Shown: positions 41,438 to 51,007, numbered from the stretch's first letter. The stretch: 64,000 nucleotides of DNA from Chloroflexota bacterium (GCA_018648325.1 JABGRK010000011.1:1-64000), one strand, 5' to 3'. Translations and numbers: made by a program. The notes: a model not told the origin generated them from the letters alone.

Positions 41438-42775
41438 CTATTTCCTGATTAGACTATACAGAGAATGCCTGAGTGTGGCAAATACACTCTTGATTAATGA
41501 GGTTATTCCTCTGGGGGACAACCAGCCTAACAAGATGAGTTTGTTTATTTCTTTATAGCTGTAGCTTCCGGCAAACATTCCCATAGCAGCTTTGGTTGCG
41601 TGTTTTTTTGTCGCCTTATTGTTCTGTTCGCGCTTGACTAGTCGCTTTTGAGTTGAAAGAAACACGCGTGAATTCTTAACATAATCGTTTATGGAAAACA
41701 ACGCGCGTCCGAACATGTTGTCCGAGTTAATGGAGTCGCAAAAGGGCTGGTAGTGGTGTTTAAAATCTTTGGCAGATAGCCCATGCCGAACAGCGGTATA
41801 TGCCGCCTGACGGCTTGTTAGTAGTGCAGAGCCTATCCCATCCTTATACAGTCTGGAAACTACAGAATCGCCGACAGCTATATATCCATCAGCATAGTAG
41901 TTGTGCGCCAGTCCAACTGATATCTTTGGTTTGCAGGCGCACGTACGCTCGTAATGCTCCGGGATTATGTTCCGTACTGTTTCATAGTTTAGAAAGTCGG
42001 TAATTGAAACGGTTTGTTTATTGTTACTTAACACAGACACGTTTATGAATGGTCCTTTGGGCACCAGCGTACCAAATACTACCCGTGATTTGGGAATAAG
42101 GAAAACATGAACCCTTTTGTCCAACCATGACTCTACTTGCTGGGTTCCCACGTAAAGCTCACCTTGGCTCATCTTTAGTGTTTTGGGACGCACGTATTCA
42201 ATCCCATTAACGGTAATATGTTTTGCATTTATACCTGTTGCCTGCACCACCAGATCATATTCCATGTCTGCACCTGCAACATTAACTTTGGGGCGATCAC
42301 CTAAAGTGATGCTGGATACTTCATTCGTGTTAACGCTGACGCCACGCTTTTGCGCCTGATTAAGGAGCCAGTTATCAAAACTAACAGCATTTTCATATGA
42401 AGAGATGCGCGGTCCACCTCCCCGACAGATGCTGAAAATCTCCGAATATTTATCTGGATTAGTTACACTTATTGAGATATCCGGATTGTGTATAGCGTAA
42501 GTCTCCACCTTGCTTTGGATTATTTGCTCAGGTATAAAAAGGTTCAGTTCTTTCAGGTTTCGAAGTAGTGGAGGAGAAAGAATTCCGGCGCATCCCTTAC
42601 ATCCTTCTGGACCCAGTTTATCGAAATTCCGATTCTGATAAATGGTAATTTCTGGTTGGATGCCATTTTTGTTGGCATAGTGTATGAGGTATAGCGCAAA
42701 AAATGAGCCGGCAGGTCCCCCACCGATAACGGCAACCTTTGAGCTATTTCCCAGTTTATTGGTGTTTATATTCAT
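41438..42775 (-). CDS. geranylgeranyl-reductase-like FAD-dependent oxidoreductase
   Basis: Flavoprotein of 445 residues of the geranylgeranyl reductase / halogenase-related fold. It starts with VAVIGGGPAGSFFALYL for FAD binding, has a Cys pair CKGCAG near residue 60, and the second FAD motif GYIAVGDSVVSRLYKDGIGSAL. The PxxYxW-like lipid-binding strip is not obvious. Family members saturate isoprenoid side chains of lipids or menaquinone. Its neighbours, NDH-2, a NapC/NirT cytochrome, a methyltransferase and a Tes-like radical SAM enzyme, support a quinone or lipid role, but the substrate is inferred. Confidence 0.75.
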   Translation of the reverse strand: MNINTNKLGNSSKVAVIGGGPAGSFFALYLIHYANKNGIQPEITIYQNRNFDKLGPEGCKGCAGILSPPLLRNLKELNLFIPEQIIQSKVETYAIHNPDISISVTNPDKYSEIFSICRGGGPRISSYENAVSFDNWLLNQAQKRGVSVNTNEVSSITLGDRPKVNVAGADMEYDLVVQATGINAKHITVNGIEYVRPKTLKMSQGELYVGTQQVESWLDKRVHVFLIPKSRVVFGTLVPKGPFINVSVLSNNKQTVSITDFLNYETVRNIIPEHYERTCACKPKISVGLAHNYYADGYIAVGDSVVSRLYKDGIGSALLTSRQAAYTAVRHGLSAKDFKHHYQPFCDSINSDNMFGRALFSINDYVKNSRVFLSTQKRLVKREQNNKATKKHATKAAMGMFAGSYSYKEINKLILLGWLSPRGITSLIKSVFATLRHSLYSLIRK

Positions 42776-42829
42776 TGTAATCTTATACCTGCCAAAAAGT
42801 ATTTAGATTACCATTATAGGGATGGTGGG

Positions 42830-43969
42830 TTAGGGCCTGAAGTGGCAGAGTTCACAATCTTCAGTATAAGCAATGTCGCCTGTATCGGTAGGGACAGCAC
42901 CGATTGATTCGTTTCCTATTTCGGTCTCCAGCGTTCCATGACATCTTGCGCATCCATCATGGCTCAAATTATTGATATGGGTTTCCCAGGTAGCTTCCAT
43001 TATGGGGAAAGTTGTTAAAACAGCAATATGCTTCAACTCTTCAATTGCTTTATCGATCTGGTCTGCTTTTTCTACGTAGATATCGGGATAGTTAGTTTCG
43101 TAGAAATTCCTTATTATTTCTACTTTAGTGTTAGCTTGTTCAATGTTTGCATTAATGGGGTCCAGGGCTGCAAGCCCTTTTTTGCTGATATATGGAAGAC
43201 TGTTGTCTATCTGGCCTCCGGATAGTGCTTTGTCAATCAGGAATTCGGGCGAATTGAATACATGTGTGGACCTGTTATGGCAGTCAATGCAGTCCATCTG
43301 TCGTTTGCCTGCTTTGATGAGTTCCGGTGTGAGCTCGTCTGCTTTGTCTGGATTGATAAACTCTTTTGTATCTCCATCACTATCAACCACGCCTGCCCAG
43401 GCGATTTCCTGACGTTTGTCATCAAGTGGTAAATACCATAGCTCTGCTGCAATATGCCAGTGGATGCCACTGGCGACCTCTGATTGTCCTCCCCCTACTT
43501 TGAAGCCCACAGCCTTTGTTGTTGGGGTATTTTTTCTATCCTCAAGGTGAGTCGTATAGTAACGGACCAGGTCACCGGAAAATCTCTCGGGTCGGTGGCA
43601 TTGTTCGCAGGTATCTCTGGCAGGACGCAAATCTACAAGTGGAGTTGCAAAAGGCTTCTCATATGTGTGGAAAAGAGTAGAAAAAATTTGGGGAACACCG
43701 CTGATTTTAGATTTTACCAGGTAGGAAGCGCCTGAACCAATATGACATTCAGTGCAAGACACTTCGGAATGTGTGGATTCTTTGTAAACGGTCCATTCGG
43801 GGTAGTGTTCTACATGGCATACCTGTCCGCAGAACTCGGGTGATTCCATATATTCCAAAAGATCATAAGTTCCAATGACCAGCAGCATTATTGCTATGGC
43901 TCCGCTACCAAGTAGATAGAATAGTCGCTTTCGATGTAATCTCTCGTGTGCCTCTGGTGACTCAGTCAT
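42830..43969 (-). CDS. NapC/NirT-family membrane multihaem cytochrome c
   Basis: Quinol-oxidising type cytochrome of 379 residues. One N-terminal membrane helix (YLLGSGAIAIMLLVIGTYDLL) anchors it, and the rest lies outside the cytoplasm. Haem motifs are CGQVCH (an unusual Cx3CH), CTECH, CEQCH, CIDCH, CARCH and CELCH, six in total. The stretch CTECHIGSGASYLVKSK marks the NapC/NirT family. It probably takes electrons from menaquinol and passes them to a partner outside. It sits between the methyltransferase and the flavoprotein genes on the same strand. Confidence 0.88.
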   Translation of the reverse strand: MTESPEAHERLHRKRLFYLLGSGAIAIMLLVIGTYDLLEYMESPEFCGQVCHVEHYPEWTVYKESTHSEVSCTECHIGSGASYLVKSKISGVPQIFSTLFHTYEKPFATPLVDLRPARDTCEQCHRPERFSGDLVRYYTTHLEDRKNTPTTKAVGFKVGGGQSEVASGIHWHIAAELWYLPLDDKRQEIAWAGVVDSDGDTKEFINPDKADELTPELIKAGKRQMDCIDCHNRSTHVFNSPEFLIDKALSGGQIDNSLPYISKKGLAALDPINANIEQANTKVEIIRNFYETNYPDIYVEKADQIDKAIEELKHIAVLTTFPIMEATWETHINNLSHDGCARCHGTLETEIGNESIGAVPTDTGDIAYTEDCELCHFRP

Positions 43970-44134
43970 ATTACGCCTTAAAACGTTATTTATTTAGCTT
44001 TAGTTCCCACAACTGTTGAGTTCATTTTTTAAGTGATATTTCAGCTATTATAGCATGTGAGCAAAAAAGGCATTTTTCATATGAAACGGATTTTGATTAT
44101 CAATATCAATTACCTAAAAGAATGGGGAATTACA

Positions 44135-44932
44135 CTATAATTTAATGGCAGTAATAAGTGTATATCCAACCACGCCTTTTTCAATCAATTCAATTCCGCG
44201 TTTGGTTAGCCGTTTAGCTTTATTTAAATCGAAGTCTTCCATATCCAGCTTGCCCAGTCCGGCAATAAGCTCTACTCCTAGCAGTTTCTTTCGTATATCA
44301 TTAACCAGTGTGAGCAAAACGTTTGAATGATCTTGGACAACAAAGTTGCCAAAGCCCGCCTGTTTGAGGGTTGAAACGTACTGCTCCGGCGCGCCTGCAC
44401 CTGCAACGCACGATACCCATGTCAAGAGCGATTGCATATCTTCCGGCAGGGGTTCATTTATGGTTATATCGGTCATGCCGTATTTACCTTGTGGGCGCAA
44501 CACCCGTGCTATTTCGGTTGCAGCCTTTACCTTATCGGGAAAGATGCAGAAGCTGCACTCGCTGATGACTGCATCGAAAGTACCATCATCAATGGGAAGC
44601 AATTCTGCATCACCCAACTTAAACGAGGTCGGAGCACTAACCTCTTTTGATTTAGCATTGGCTTTTGCATTAGCAATGTTTTCTGTCCCGTAGTCCAAAC
44701 CGGTTACTTGGCATCCGAACGACTCAGCTAGATGTATGGCGGAGGAACCCCTTCCGCAGGCAACATCGAGCACACGCTTGTTTTTTGACAACCCAAGCGT
44801 TTGACCCAGATGATGGGTCAGTTCCAGTCCGCCGGGATGCATTATATCTCCCAAAAGTAATTTGATAATATCGCTCTGGTAGAAATCAGCACAACACACT
44901 TTTATCTGATCTGAATTTAAGTCGTCATTCAT
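44135..44932 (-). CDS. class I SAM-dependent methyltransferase
   Basis: Methyltransferase of 265 residues. Motif I is VLDVACGRGSSAIHLAE, then GLDYGTENI, the GDAELLPIDDGTFDAVIS region and a UbiE-like LRPQGKYGMTDI. The N-terminal CCADFYQSDIIKLLLGD is an uncommon element with two Cys. Its start overlaps the stop of the radical SAM gene by four bases (ATGA), so the two are made together. The acceptor may be a lipid, quinone or small product of that enzyme; not determined. Confidence 0.87.
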   Translation of the reverse strand: MNDDLNSDQIKVCCADFYQSDIIKLLLGDIMHPGGLELTHHLGQTLGLSKNKRVLDVACGRGSSAIHLAESFGCQVTGLDYGTENIANAKANAKSKEVSAPTSFKLGDAELLPIDDGTFDAVISECSFCIFPDKVKAATEIARVLRPQGKYGMTDITINEPLPEDMQSLLTWVSCVAGAGAPEQYVSTLKQAGFGNFVVQDHSNVLLTLVNDIRKKLLGVELIAGLGKLDMEDFDLNKAKRLTKRGIELIEKGVVGYTLITAIKL

Positions 44933-46338
44933 TTACGCTTCACCATTGATTGTTTCACCTGCTCCCTGTATGGCAGGTTGTTATAGGCGCAAAATGGAAC
45001 TGCTCGGCCATCGGGCAATAGCTGATGTATGCAGCACTTCATCAGTCTTTTAATATCAAAGGTGTGTTCATCCATAAAACCATGCACGTGAATCCATATA
45101 AACGATCCCTTGGGGATAGATTCTGCCAGATTTGCCGGCAGGCTGACCCCGCAAGCTACGCATTCCAGGCTCTTGGCCATTTTATCGCTGCCTACTGCCA
45201 GAGACATGCTCCACAGGGCTTCAAGAGCCGGTTGTAGTTCTGCTGTAATATTAGGCGTGGAACGGTTGGTGATAAAGTCAAGATAATCGTCTATATCGAT
45301 TATACGTGGAATCGGAATAACCTCTTTTTCGTCTACAAAAGCGATGGTGCTGGCTGAACAAACGGGATGAGGACAGGGCATTGGGATAAAATCGCTCGTT
45401 TTAAACAATCCATCGGTTTGCTTTTCTATCGAATCTATTACATCGGTGAGCGTAGCGCGATCCAGCGGGTTTTGTTCAACGGCGCAGCGCCCTACATAGG
45501 TTATAGGCTGGTAACAGACGCCCCGTACCGCCGGATGCTCCAAGCCGAAACGTAGTATGTCTCCAATTTCATCTTCATTTATGCCACGCGCTATGCTGGC
45601 CACAAGCACAGCGTCCATCCCTGCCTCAGCTATGTTATCAAGCGCACGCTTTTTAACTGACAGCAACTCATGCCCGCGTATCTGCGCATAGGTTTTATCA
45701 GTCAATCCATCGAATTGCAGGTAGATAGCTGGTTTGTACTTGGCTAACTCCTTGACAAAATCAGGATCATCGGCAATGCGCAATCCGTTAGTATTTAGCA
45801 TTACATACTGAATATTCCTGTCTTTTACAGCCTTTATGATCTCAAATATTTGCGGGTGGATGGTTGGTTCACCACCGCTCAGTTGCAGTACCTCAGGTCT
45901 ATCTTCGGTTTCCATTAAACGGTCAAGTATGTCCTCAACCTGTTTAACGCTCAGGTCGTAGTTTACGCCCGAATCGGCGAAGCATATCGGACAGGACAGG
46001 TTGCAACGATTGGTTATTTCAATAAGGCCTACGCAGGTATGCTGCTGGTGCTCGGAGCACAACCCGCAGTCATGAGGACAACCCTTGTCAACATCAGTAG
46101 CAAAATCGTTGGGAAGTTGTCCCGGTTTGTTGTATTTCAGGGAGTTAACATAATAATCAACGTTGGTGGAGACTAAGGCCTCGTGCCATCCATGATCAGG
46201 GCAGTGCTTTCTCAGGTACACCTTGTTATCCCGCAGCAGTACTTGCGCATCAATCACTTTGCGGCACACAGGACAAAGACTGCGTGTTACTTCATAGAAT
46301 ATATGGTTGCGGGTAGCTTGTTTTTTGGAAATGGACAT
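44929..46338 (-). CDS. radical SAM enzyme of the Tes/MJ0619 (COG1964) group
   Basis: About 469 residues. An N-terminal rubredoxin-like zinc knuckle (LCPVCRKVIDAQ ... HCPDHG) is followed by a Cys set GCPHDCGLCSEHQQHTC and the radical SAM triad CNLSCPICFA. Further Cys (MPCPHPVCSAS, LECVACG) could hold extra clusters. Archaeal members include the tetraether lipid synthase Tes. ATG 46338 has AAGGA six bases upstream; the longer frame to 46383 adds 15 residues with no site. Membership in the COG1964 group is well supported by the Cys pattern; a lipid-coupling reaction here is a guess. Confidence 0.82.
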   Translation of the reverse strand: MSISKKQATRNHIFYEVTRSLCPVCRKVIDAQVLLRDNKVYLRKHCPDHGWHEALVSTNVDYYVNSLKYNKPGQLPNDFATDVDKGCPHDCGLCSEHQQHTCVGLIEITNRCNLSCPICFADSGVNYDLSVKQVEDILDRLMETEDRPEVLQLSGGEPTIHPQIFEIIKAVKDRNIQYVMLNTNGLRIADDPDFVKELAKYKPAIYLQFDGLTDKTYAQIRGHELLSVKKRALDNIAEAGMDAVLVASIARGINEDEIGDILRFGLEHPAVRGVCYQPITYVGRCAVEQNPLDRATLTDVIDSIEKQTDGLFKTSDFIPMPCPHPVCSASTIAFVDEKEVIPIPRIIDIDDYLDFITNRSTPNITAELQPALEALWSMSLAVGSDKMAKSLECVACGVSLPANLAESIPKGSFIWIHVHGFMDEHTFDIKRLMKCCIHQLLPDGRAVPFCAYNNLPYREQVKQSMVKRK

Positions 46339-46588
46339 TATTGTTCCTTGAGTTTTTTCATTTGCAGCTTTCGCCTGAGGCATCTCTCAGACTGGTTAAA
46401 AGATTCAACTAGGATAAGTCATGCAATTACGCTAGTCAATAGCTACGCTGACTTTGGATAATTCAGATATGAGCCGATAAGCTCATAAAAACGACTCTGT
46501 TGGTACCATTTTTCAGCTATACAATACGTTGCAAACTTACAGATAAACACATATACTAGGTCTGTTTATAAATATCAATCGAGTTTAA

Positions 46589-46594
46589 TATAAT
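46589..46594 (+). promoter_or_regulatory. -10 box TATAAT before the methyl-transfer operon
   Basis: TATAAT at 46589-46594 with AAGAGG at 46605-46610 and the start codon at 46617. The -35 region is weak. No cobalamin riboswitch fold was recognised in the 230 bp upstream. Confidence 0.45.
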
Positions 46595-46616
46595 ATAACG
46601 GTTTAAGAGGTTAGCT

Positions 46617-47417
46617 ATGATAATAGTTGGAGAGAAAATAAACACCAGCCGTAAATCAATCGCCGCAGCTGTAGAAGCGCGTGATGCTGATTTCATCGTC
46701 AAAGTGGCCCGTGCACAGGTTGATGCTGGTGCTACGTATGTAGATGTAAACGCCGGAACACTGCTTGAGCAGGAGACCGAAGTTCTGTGCTGGCTGGTTG
46801 AGACTGTGCAAGGTGCAATAGATATTTCACTGAGTCTGGATAGTCCTAACCCGGCAGCTTTGGCTGAGGCGATAAAGCTGCATAAGGGCGAGCCGATGAT
46901 AAACTCCATCTCTTTGGAAAAGGATCGCCTGGACGCACTGCTGCCCATCGTTAGTTCCCGTCCGTGCAGTGTGGTGGCACTATGTATGGCCGAAACGTCT
47001 ATGCCCACTACCACCGAAGATAGAGTCCAAGTTGGTTCCGAGCTTATCGATAAACTGACTGGCAGTGGTGTTGCGCTGGAAAAGATATATGTTGATCCGC
47101 TGGTGCAACCCGTATCAGTAGATACAAACATGGGTGTAGCCACGCTTGGCGCTATAGGTGAAATCATGCGTAAATACGAAGGGGTTAATACCATCTGCGG
47201 TTTGTCCAACATTTCCTACGGTCTGCCGGAGCGCAAGCTGATCAATCGCAACTTTCTGGCGCTGGCCATAGCGCATGGGCTCAATGGAGCTATACTGGAT
47301 CCTACCGACAACCTGATAATGGCAACCATGTATACGGTAGAAATGCTCATGGGCAAGGATGAGTATTGTGGTAACTATATAGATGCCTATGGAAACGGCA
47401 TTCTTAGCAAGCAGTAA
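46617..47417 (+). CDS. methyltetrahydrofolate:corrinoid methyltransferase (MtgA/AcsE-like)
   Basis: Pterin-binding TIM barrel of 266 residues. The start MIIVGEKINTSRK, the strand VDVNAGT and the family segment CGLSNISYGLPERKLINRNF are hallmarks of methyl-H4folate:cobalamin methyltransferases. It moves a methyl group between the corrinoid protein and tetrahydrofolate. First gene of an operon with its corrinoid protein 27 bp downstream, so it probably takes methyl groups from the operon's methylated corrinoid into the Wood-Ljungdahl pathway (inference). Confidence 0.9.
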   Translation: MIIVGEKINTSRKSIAAAVEARDADFIVKVARAQVDAGATYVDVNAGTLLEQETEVLCWLVETVQGAIDISLSLDSPNPAALAEAIKLHKGEPMINSISLEKDRLDALLPIVSSRPCSVVALCMAETSMPTTTEDRVQVGSELIDKLTGSGVALEKIYVDPLVQPVSVDTNMGVATLGAIGEIMRKYEGVNTICGLSNISYGLPERKLINRNFLALAIAHGLNGAILDPTDNLIMATMYTVEMLMGKDEYCGNYIDAYGNGILSKQ

Positions 47418-47443
47418 TCTTTTTTAAAATAAGGGGGTTCCAA

Positions 47444-48082
47444 ATGAGTGACTATAAGGCTTTACAGGAAGCAGTTCTGAAGGGTGATATCAAGACAGCG
47501 CTTGAGCAAACACAAAAGGCTATTGACGCTAAGGATGTAGCCCGTGACGTATTGGACAACGGGCTCATTCCCGCCATGGACGAGATGGGCGACAGATTTG
47601 CAAAAGGCGTTGCTTTTGTACCGCAGATGTTACGTGCTGCCAAGACAATGCAGGAGTGCGTCAAGCTGCTGCAGCCTCTGTTTGCTGAGGGAGATATAAC
47701 CAGCAAGGGCAAGGTGCTTATCGGCACGGTCAAGGGTGATCTGCATGACATAGGTAAAAACCTGGTTGCTATGATGCTGGAGGGTGCCGGTTTTACTATC
47801 GTCGATATCGGAGTCGATGTTTCTCCCGACAAGTTCGTTGAAAAAGTTAAAGAGACTAACCCTGATATAGTAGGGATGTCGGCACTACTGTCGACTACTA
47901 TGCCCGCAATGCCTGAGACAATCGAGGCGCTAAAAACGGCTGGACTTCGTGATAACATCAAGATCATGATCGGCGGAGCGCCTGTTACCGAGAAGTACGC
48001 TACCCAGATAGAGGCCGATTCATATGCATCGGACGCTGGCTCGGCGGTGGCCAAGGCCAAGGAACTGCTGGGTATTTCATAA
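47444..48082 (+). CDS. corrinoid methyl-carrier protein (MtbC/MttC/MtgC family)
   Basis: Methyl-carrier of 212 residues. An N-terminal four-helix cap domain (res. 1-85) precedes the B12-binding domain with GDLHDIGKNL, where His101 is the lower axial cobalt ligand, then GMSALLSTTM and IGGAPV. The Rossmann-like spacing DxHxxG-x41-SxL-x26-GG is normal. It would shuttle the methyl group between the MttB homologues and the pterin enzyme. GGGGG precedes the ATG. It is followed 27 bp later by the first mttB-like gene. Confidence 0.93.
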   Translation: MSDYKALQEAVLKGDIKTALEQTQKAIDAKDVARDVLDNGLIPAMDEMGDRFAKGVAFVPQMLRAAKTMQECVKLLQPLFAEGDITSKGKVLIGTVKGDLHDIGKNLVAMMLEGAGFTIVDIGVDVSPDKFVEKVKETNPDIVGMSALLSTTMPAMPETIEALKTAGLRDNIKIMIGGAPVTEKYATQIEADSYASDAGSAVAKAKELLGIS

Positions 48083-48109
48083 AAATATCGCCTTTTAAAG
48101 GAGTGTGCC

Positions 48110-49546
48110 ATGAAAGAAGTACAGACTTTTCGACCACGCCTTAAGGTGCTTGGCAAGCAGCAGGTAGATGCAATTCATGCATCAGCGCTGGAAATACTTG
48201 CTACCATGGGCGTTAAAATGGAACATCCCGGTGCGCTTGCAATGCTAAAAAACGCCGGATGTGAAGTTTTCAATGAAGACTGGGTAAAAATTCCGGCCGA
48301 GCTTGTTGAAGCTGCCATAAAAACAGCTCCCAAGAAGTTTACTCTTTATGATCAGAATGGTAACCCTGCAATGCCGCTTGAAGACGGTAACTCCTTTTAT
48401 GGAACGGGGTCAGACACCAATTTCACTATAGATGTGGAAACCGGGGAGCGCAGACCTACCGTAATTGCAGATGTTGCCAACTTTGCCAAACTGGTAGATG
48501 GTCTGGATAATATTTCTTTTAACATGAGCATGGCAAACGCACAGGATGTGCCAGTAAAGGACATTTACATACATGCTTTCGTTGCCATGGTTAAGAATAC
48601 CAATAAACCAATGGTGTTTATTGCTGACAGTGGCCGCGACATTGCCGTAATACATCAGATTGCCTCGGCAATCGCAGGCGGCGAAGAGAAGTTTAGAGCC
48701 AAACCATTCATGCTCAACTATTCCGAGGCGATAAGCCCCTTGCGTTTTCCGGAAACCATAGTAGATAAACTTATCTTCTGTGCGCAGAAGGGCATACCTT
48801 TGTGCCTGCCGTCCGGCTCAAATGCCGGTGGTGGCGCGCCGGTGACGCTGGCAGGAGCTATGGCCATGGGTATTGCCGAAAACCTAGCTGGTTTGGTAAT
48901 CCACCAGATGACTAACAAGGGTGCGCCATTCTTGTTCGGGCCAAACGTAAGCGTGCTGGATATGAAATCGGCAGTTGTTTCCTACGGCTGCCCGGAGTGG
49001 AGCCTGTCTCAGGCGGCGCTTGCCGACATGCGCGATGAACTTTACGGCATACCTACGTGGGCCTACGCCGGAGCATCTGATTCCAAGGTCATGGACGCAC
49101 AGGCGGGTGCTGAGGCAGCGTTTTCCATATACAGCGCTATGCTGGCCCATGCAAACGTAATACATGACATGGGCTATCTGGAATATGGCAGCACCTCGTG
49201 TCTGGAAATGGTCACCATGGCCAATGAGCTTGTTGCCATGAGCCGCTTTTTCGCTGGTGGTATTCCTGTAAACGATGGCACGCTTGCACTTGATGCCCTA
49301 AAACGCGTATCTGGCACACCCGGCTCCATGTTCCTTATGGATGACCATACCTTTGAGCATTTTATGGAGGCGCAGTTCACACCAAAACTGCTAGATCGTT
49401 CTCGCTATGACGCATGGGAAGGTGCTGGCTCGCAGGATATGTACAAACGCTGTAACGTAGAGGCAAAGCGCATTCTTGATGAGCACGAGATGGAGCCCAA
49501 ATCAAAAGAGGTTCTTGAGCAAATAGATAATATAGTAAGTAAATAG
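48110..49546 (+). CDS. MttB-family (non-pyrrolysine) methyltransferase, paralogue 1
   Basis: Trimethylamine/betaine methyltransferase-like protein of 478 residues. The frame has no in-frame TAG, so it lacks the pyrrolysine of true MttB and belongs with the larger non-Pyl MttB group, to which glycine betaine, proline betaine and carnitine demethylases belong. Typical segments are HASALEILATMGVKMEHP at the start, GTGSDTNFTID, LPSGSNAGGGAPVTLAGAMA and HDMGYLEYGST. It would transfer a methyl group from a quaternary amine to the corrinoid protein. The substrate is not readable. Confidence 0.88.
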   Translation: MKEVQTFRPRLKVLGKQQVDAIHASALEILATMGVKMEHPGALAMLKNAGCEVFNEDWVKIPAELVEAAIKTAPKKFTLYDQNGNPAMPLEDGNSFYGTGSDTNFTIDVETGERRPTVIADVANFAKLVDGLDNISFNMSMANAQDVPVKDIYIHAFVAMVKNTNKPMVFIADSGRDIAVIHQIASAIAGGEEKFRAKPFMLNYSEAISPLRFPETIVDKLIFCAQKGIPLCLPSGSNAGGGAPVTLAGAMAMGIAENLAGLVIHQMTNKGAPFLFGPNVSVLDMKSAVVSYGCPEWSLSQAALADMRDELYGIPTWAYAGASDSKVMDAQAGAEAAFSIYSAMLAHANVIHDMGYLEYGSTSCLEMVTMANELVAMSRFFAGGIPVNDGTLALDALKRVSGTPGSMFLMDDHTFEHFMEAQFTPKLLDRSRYDAWEGAGSQDMYKRCNVEAKRILDEHEMEPKSKEVLEQIDNIVSK

Positions 49547-49559
49547 TTACGGAGAAAAT

Positions 49560-51005
49560 ATGAACAGCAGTGCAAATTTTTACCGGCCGCTAACGCCGGC
49601 CAATGTAAAACGCATAGATGAAACGGCGCGGCAGATACTCAAAAACGTTGGCGTAAAGATAACCGATGATGTTTACCTAGACAAACTGGCCAAGTTAGGC
49701 ACTATCGTCGACAAAGACAACGGCATCGTGCGATTCGAAGATGGCTGGCTTGACGAAATGATCGGTAAAGCCCCTCATCGTTATACGGCCTATTCCCGCG
49801 ATGGTAAGAACGACCTGCACATGGGCAGTGGCGAGGTATATTTTGCCAACGGCGGCCGCGTGTTCCGCATTCTGGATATGAACACCGGCGGATACCGCCT
49901 TACCATGCTGCGTGATATAGCCAACACCGCTATGCTGGTCGACAAACTCGACAACATACGCATGTACTTCATCGCCTGTCAGGCGCATGACCTCAAACCC
50001 GAATTCTATCACTTAAATGACTTCTTTGAGGCGTTTAACCATACCACAAAGCATGTCATGGGTGGATGCACTGACATTGACGGCGCTAAGCAGGTACACG
50101 CACTGGCCAGCATGATCGCCGGTGGGGATGACAATCTGGCCCAGAAGCCGTTTTATTCAATAATAACCAACCCTATAAGCCCGCTTACCATAGAGGGAAA
50201 TACGCTTAGCATAATTGAATACTGCACGCAGCGTGGTGTTCCTATAACCTGCGCACCGGCAACCATAGCCGGGGCCACCGGACCTGCAACATTGGCCGGA
50301 ACACTGGCGCAATTGCACGCAGAGGCGCTTGCAGGTGTTGCATTGGCTCAGGCACTAACACCTGGTGCAAAGGTGCTCTACGGCGCCGTTGCCAACAATA
50401 TGGACCTGCGCACTATGGAGCTTACCATGGGAAGCGTAGAAATGGGTATGATGAACGCTGCTGCAGTGCAGCTGGCCAAGCTGTACGACCTGCCAATATA
50501 TGGCACAGGTGGCCTTACCGAGTCAAAGAGGCCGGATATACAGGCCGGGTTCGAGAAGAACTTTTCCAACCTGATGGTGGCCATGACCGGCGCCGATCTG
50601 ATTCACCTGGCCGCAGGCATGCTCGATTCTGGCAACTCTATTTCATATGAGCAGTACGTTATCGACAACGAAAACATTGGTATGATACAGCGCATACTAT
50701 CGGGTATAGACGTTACTGATGATACGCTGGCTTTGGATGTAATAAGCAGTGTAGGGCCCGGTGGAAACTACGTAATGGAGGAACATACCGTTGATCACAT
50801 GATGGACCAGTTCTTCTATCCCACCCTCGGTGTTCGCAGCAACTTCGATATTTGGGAGGAGCGGGATCGCCCTAATATGCTCAAAGGTGCTTCTGACATG
50901 GTGCTAAAGACCCTGCGGGATTGCCATGAATGCGGAGAGGGAGTGCTTGATATAGAGCTTACTGCCGAAATTGAAGCCGTCTTTCCTCAGATAGATAACA
51001 TATAG
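49560..51005 (+). CDS. MttB-family (non-pyrrolysine) methyltransferase, paralogue 2
   Basis: Second MttB homologue of 481 residues, 13 bp downstream of the first and clearly diverged from it. It has no in-frame TAG. Shared marks are IDETARQILKNVGVKITDD near the start, GSGEVYFANGGRVFRILDMNTG, ITCAPATIAGATGPATLAGTL and the middle IYGTGGLTESKRPDIQAG. Paralogue 1 has the GSDTNFTID where this one has FANGGRVFRI, suggesting different substrates. A heteromeric role is also possible. Confidence 0.87.
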   Translation: MNSSANFYRPLTPANVKRIDETARQILKNVGVKITDDVYLDKLAKLGTIVDKDNGIVRFEDGWLDEMIGKAPHRYTAYSRDGKNDLHMGSGEVYFANGGRVFRILDMNTGGYRLTMLRDIANTAMLVDKLDNIRMYFIACQAHDLKPEFYHLNDFFEAFNHTTKHVMGGCTDIDGAKQVHALASMIAGGDDNLAQKPFYSIITNPISPLTIEGNTLSIIEYCTQRGVPITCAPATIAGATGPATLAGTLAQLHAEALAGVALAQALTPGAKVLYGAVANNMDLRTMELTMGSVEMGMMNAAAVQLAKLYDLPIYGTGGLTESKRPDIQAGFEKNFSNLMVAMTGADLIHLAAGMLDSGNSISYEQYVIDNENIGMIQRILSGIDVTDDTLALDVISSVGPGGNYVMEEHTVDHMMDQFFYPTLGVRSNFDIWEERDRPNMLKGASDMVLKTLRDCHECGEGVLDIELTAEIEAVFPQIDNI

Positions 51006-51007
51006 CT

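Noticed and set aside
46384-46616. Cobalamin riboswitch before the corrinoid operon
   Set aside because: No B12-box-like conserved core or stable multi-branch fold was recognised; only a -10 and a ribosome binding site are seen.
46556-47212. Antisense frame of 218 codons opposite the pterin methyltransferase
   Set aside because: Shadow of the real gene; the composition is Ser/Thr-rich as expected for complementary reading of the coding strand.
47452-48156. Long antisense frame of 234 codons opposite the corrinoid protein gene
   Set aside because: It mirrors the strong coding bias of the plus-strand gene, has no ribosome binding site of its own and no recognisable domain.
48110-51005. Pyrrolysine in the MttB homologues
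   Set aside because: Both frames are open from start to stop with no internal TAG, so they are non-pyrrolysine members.
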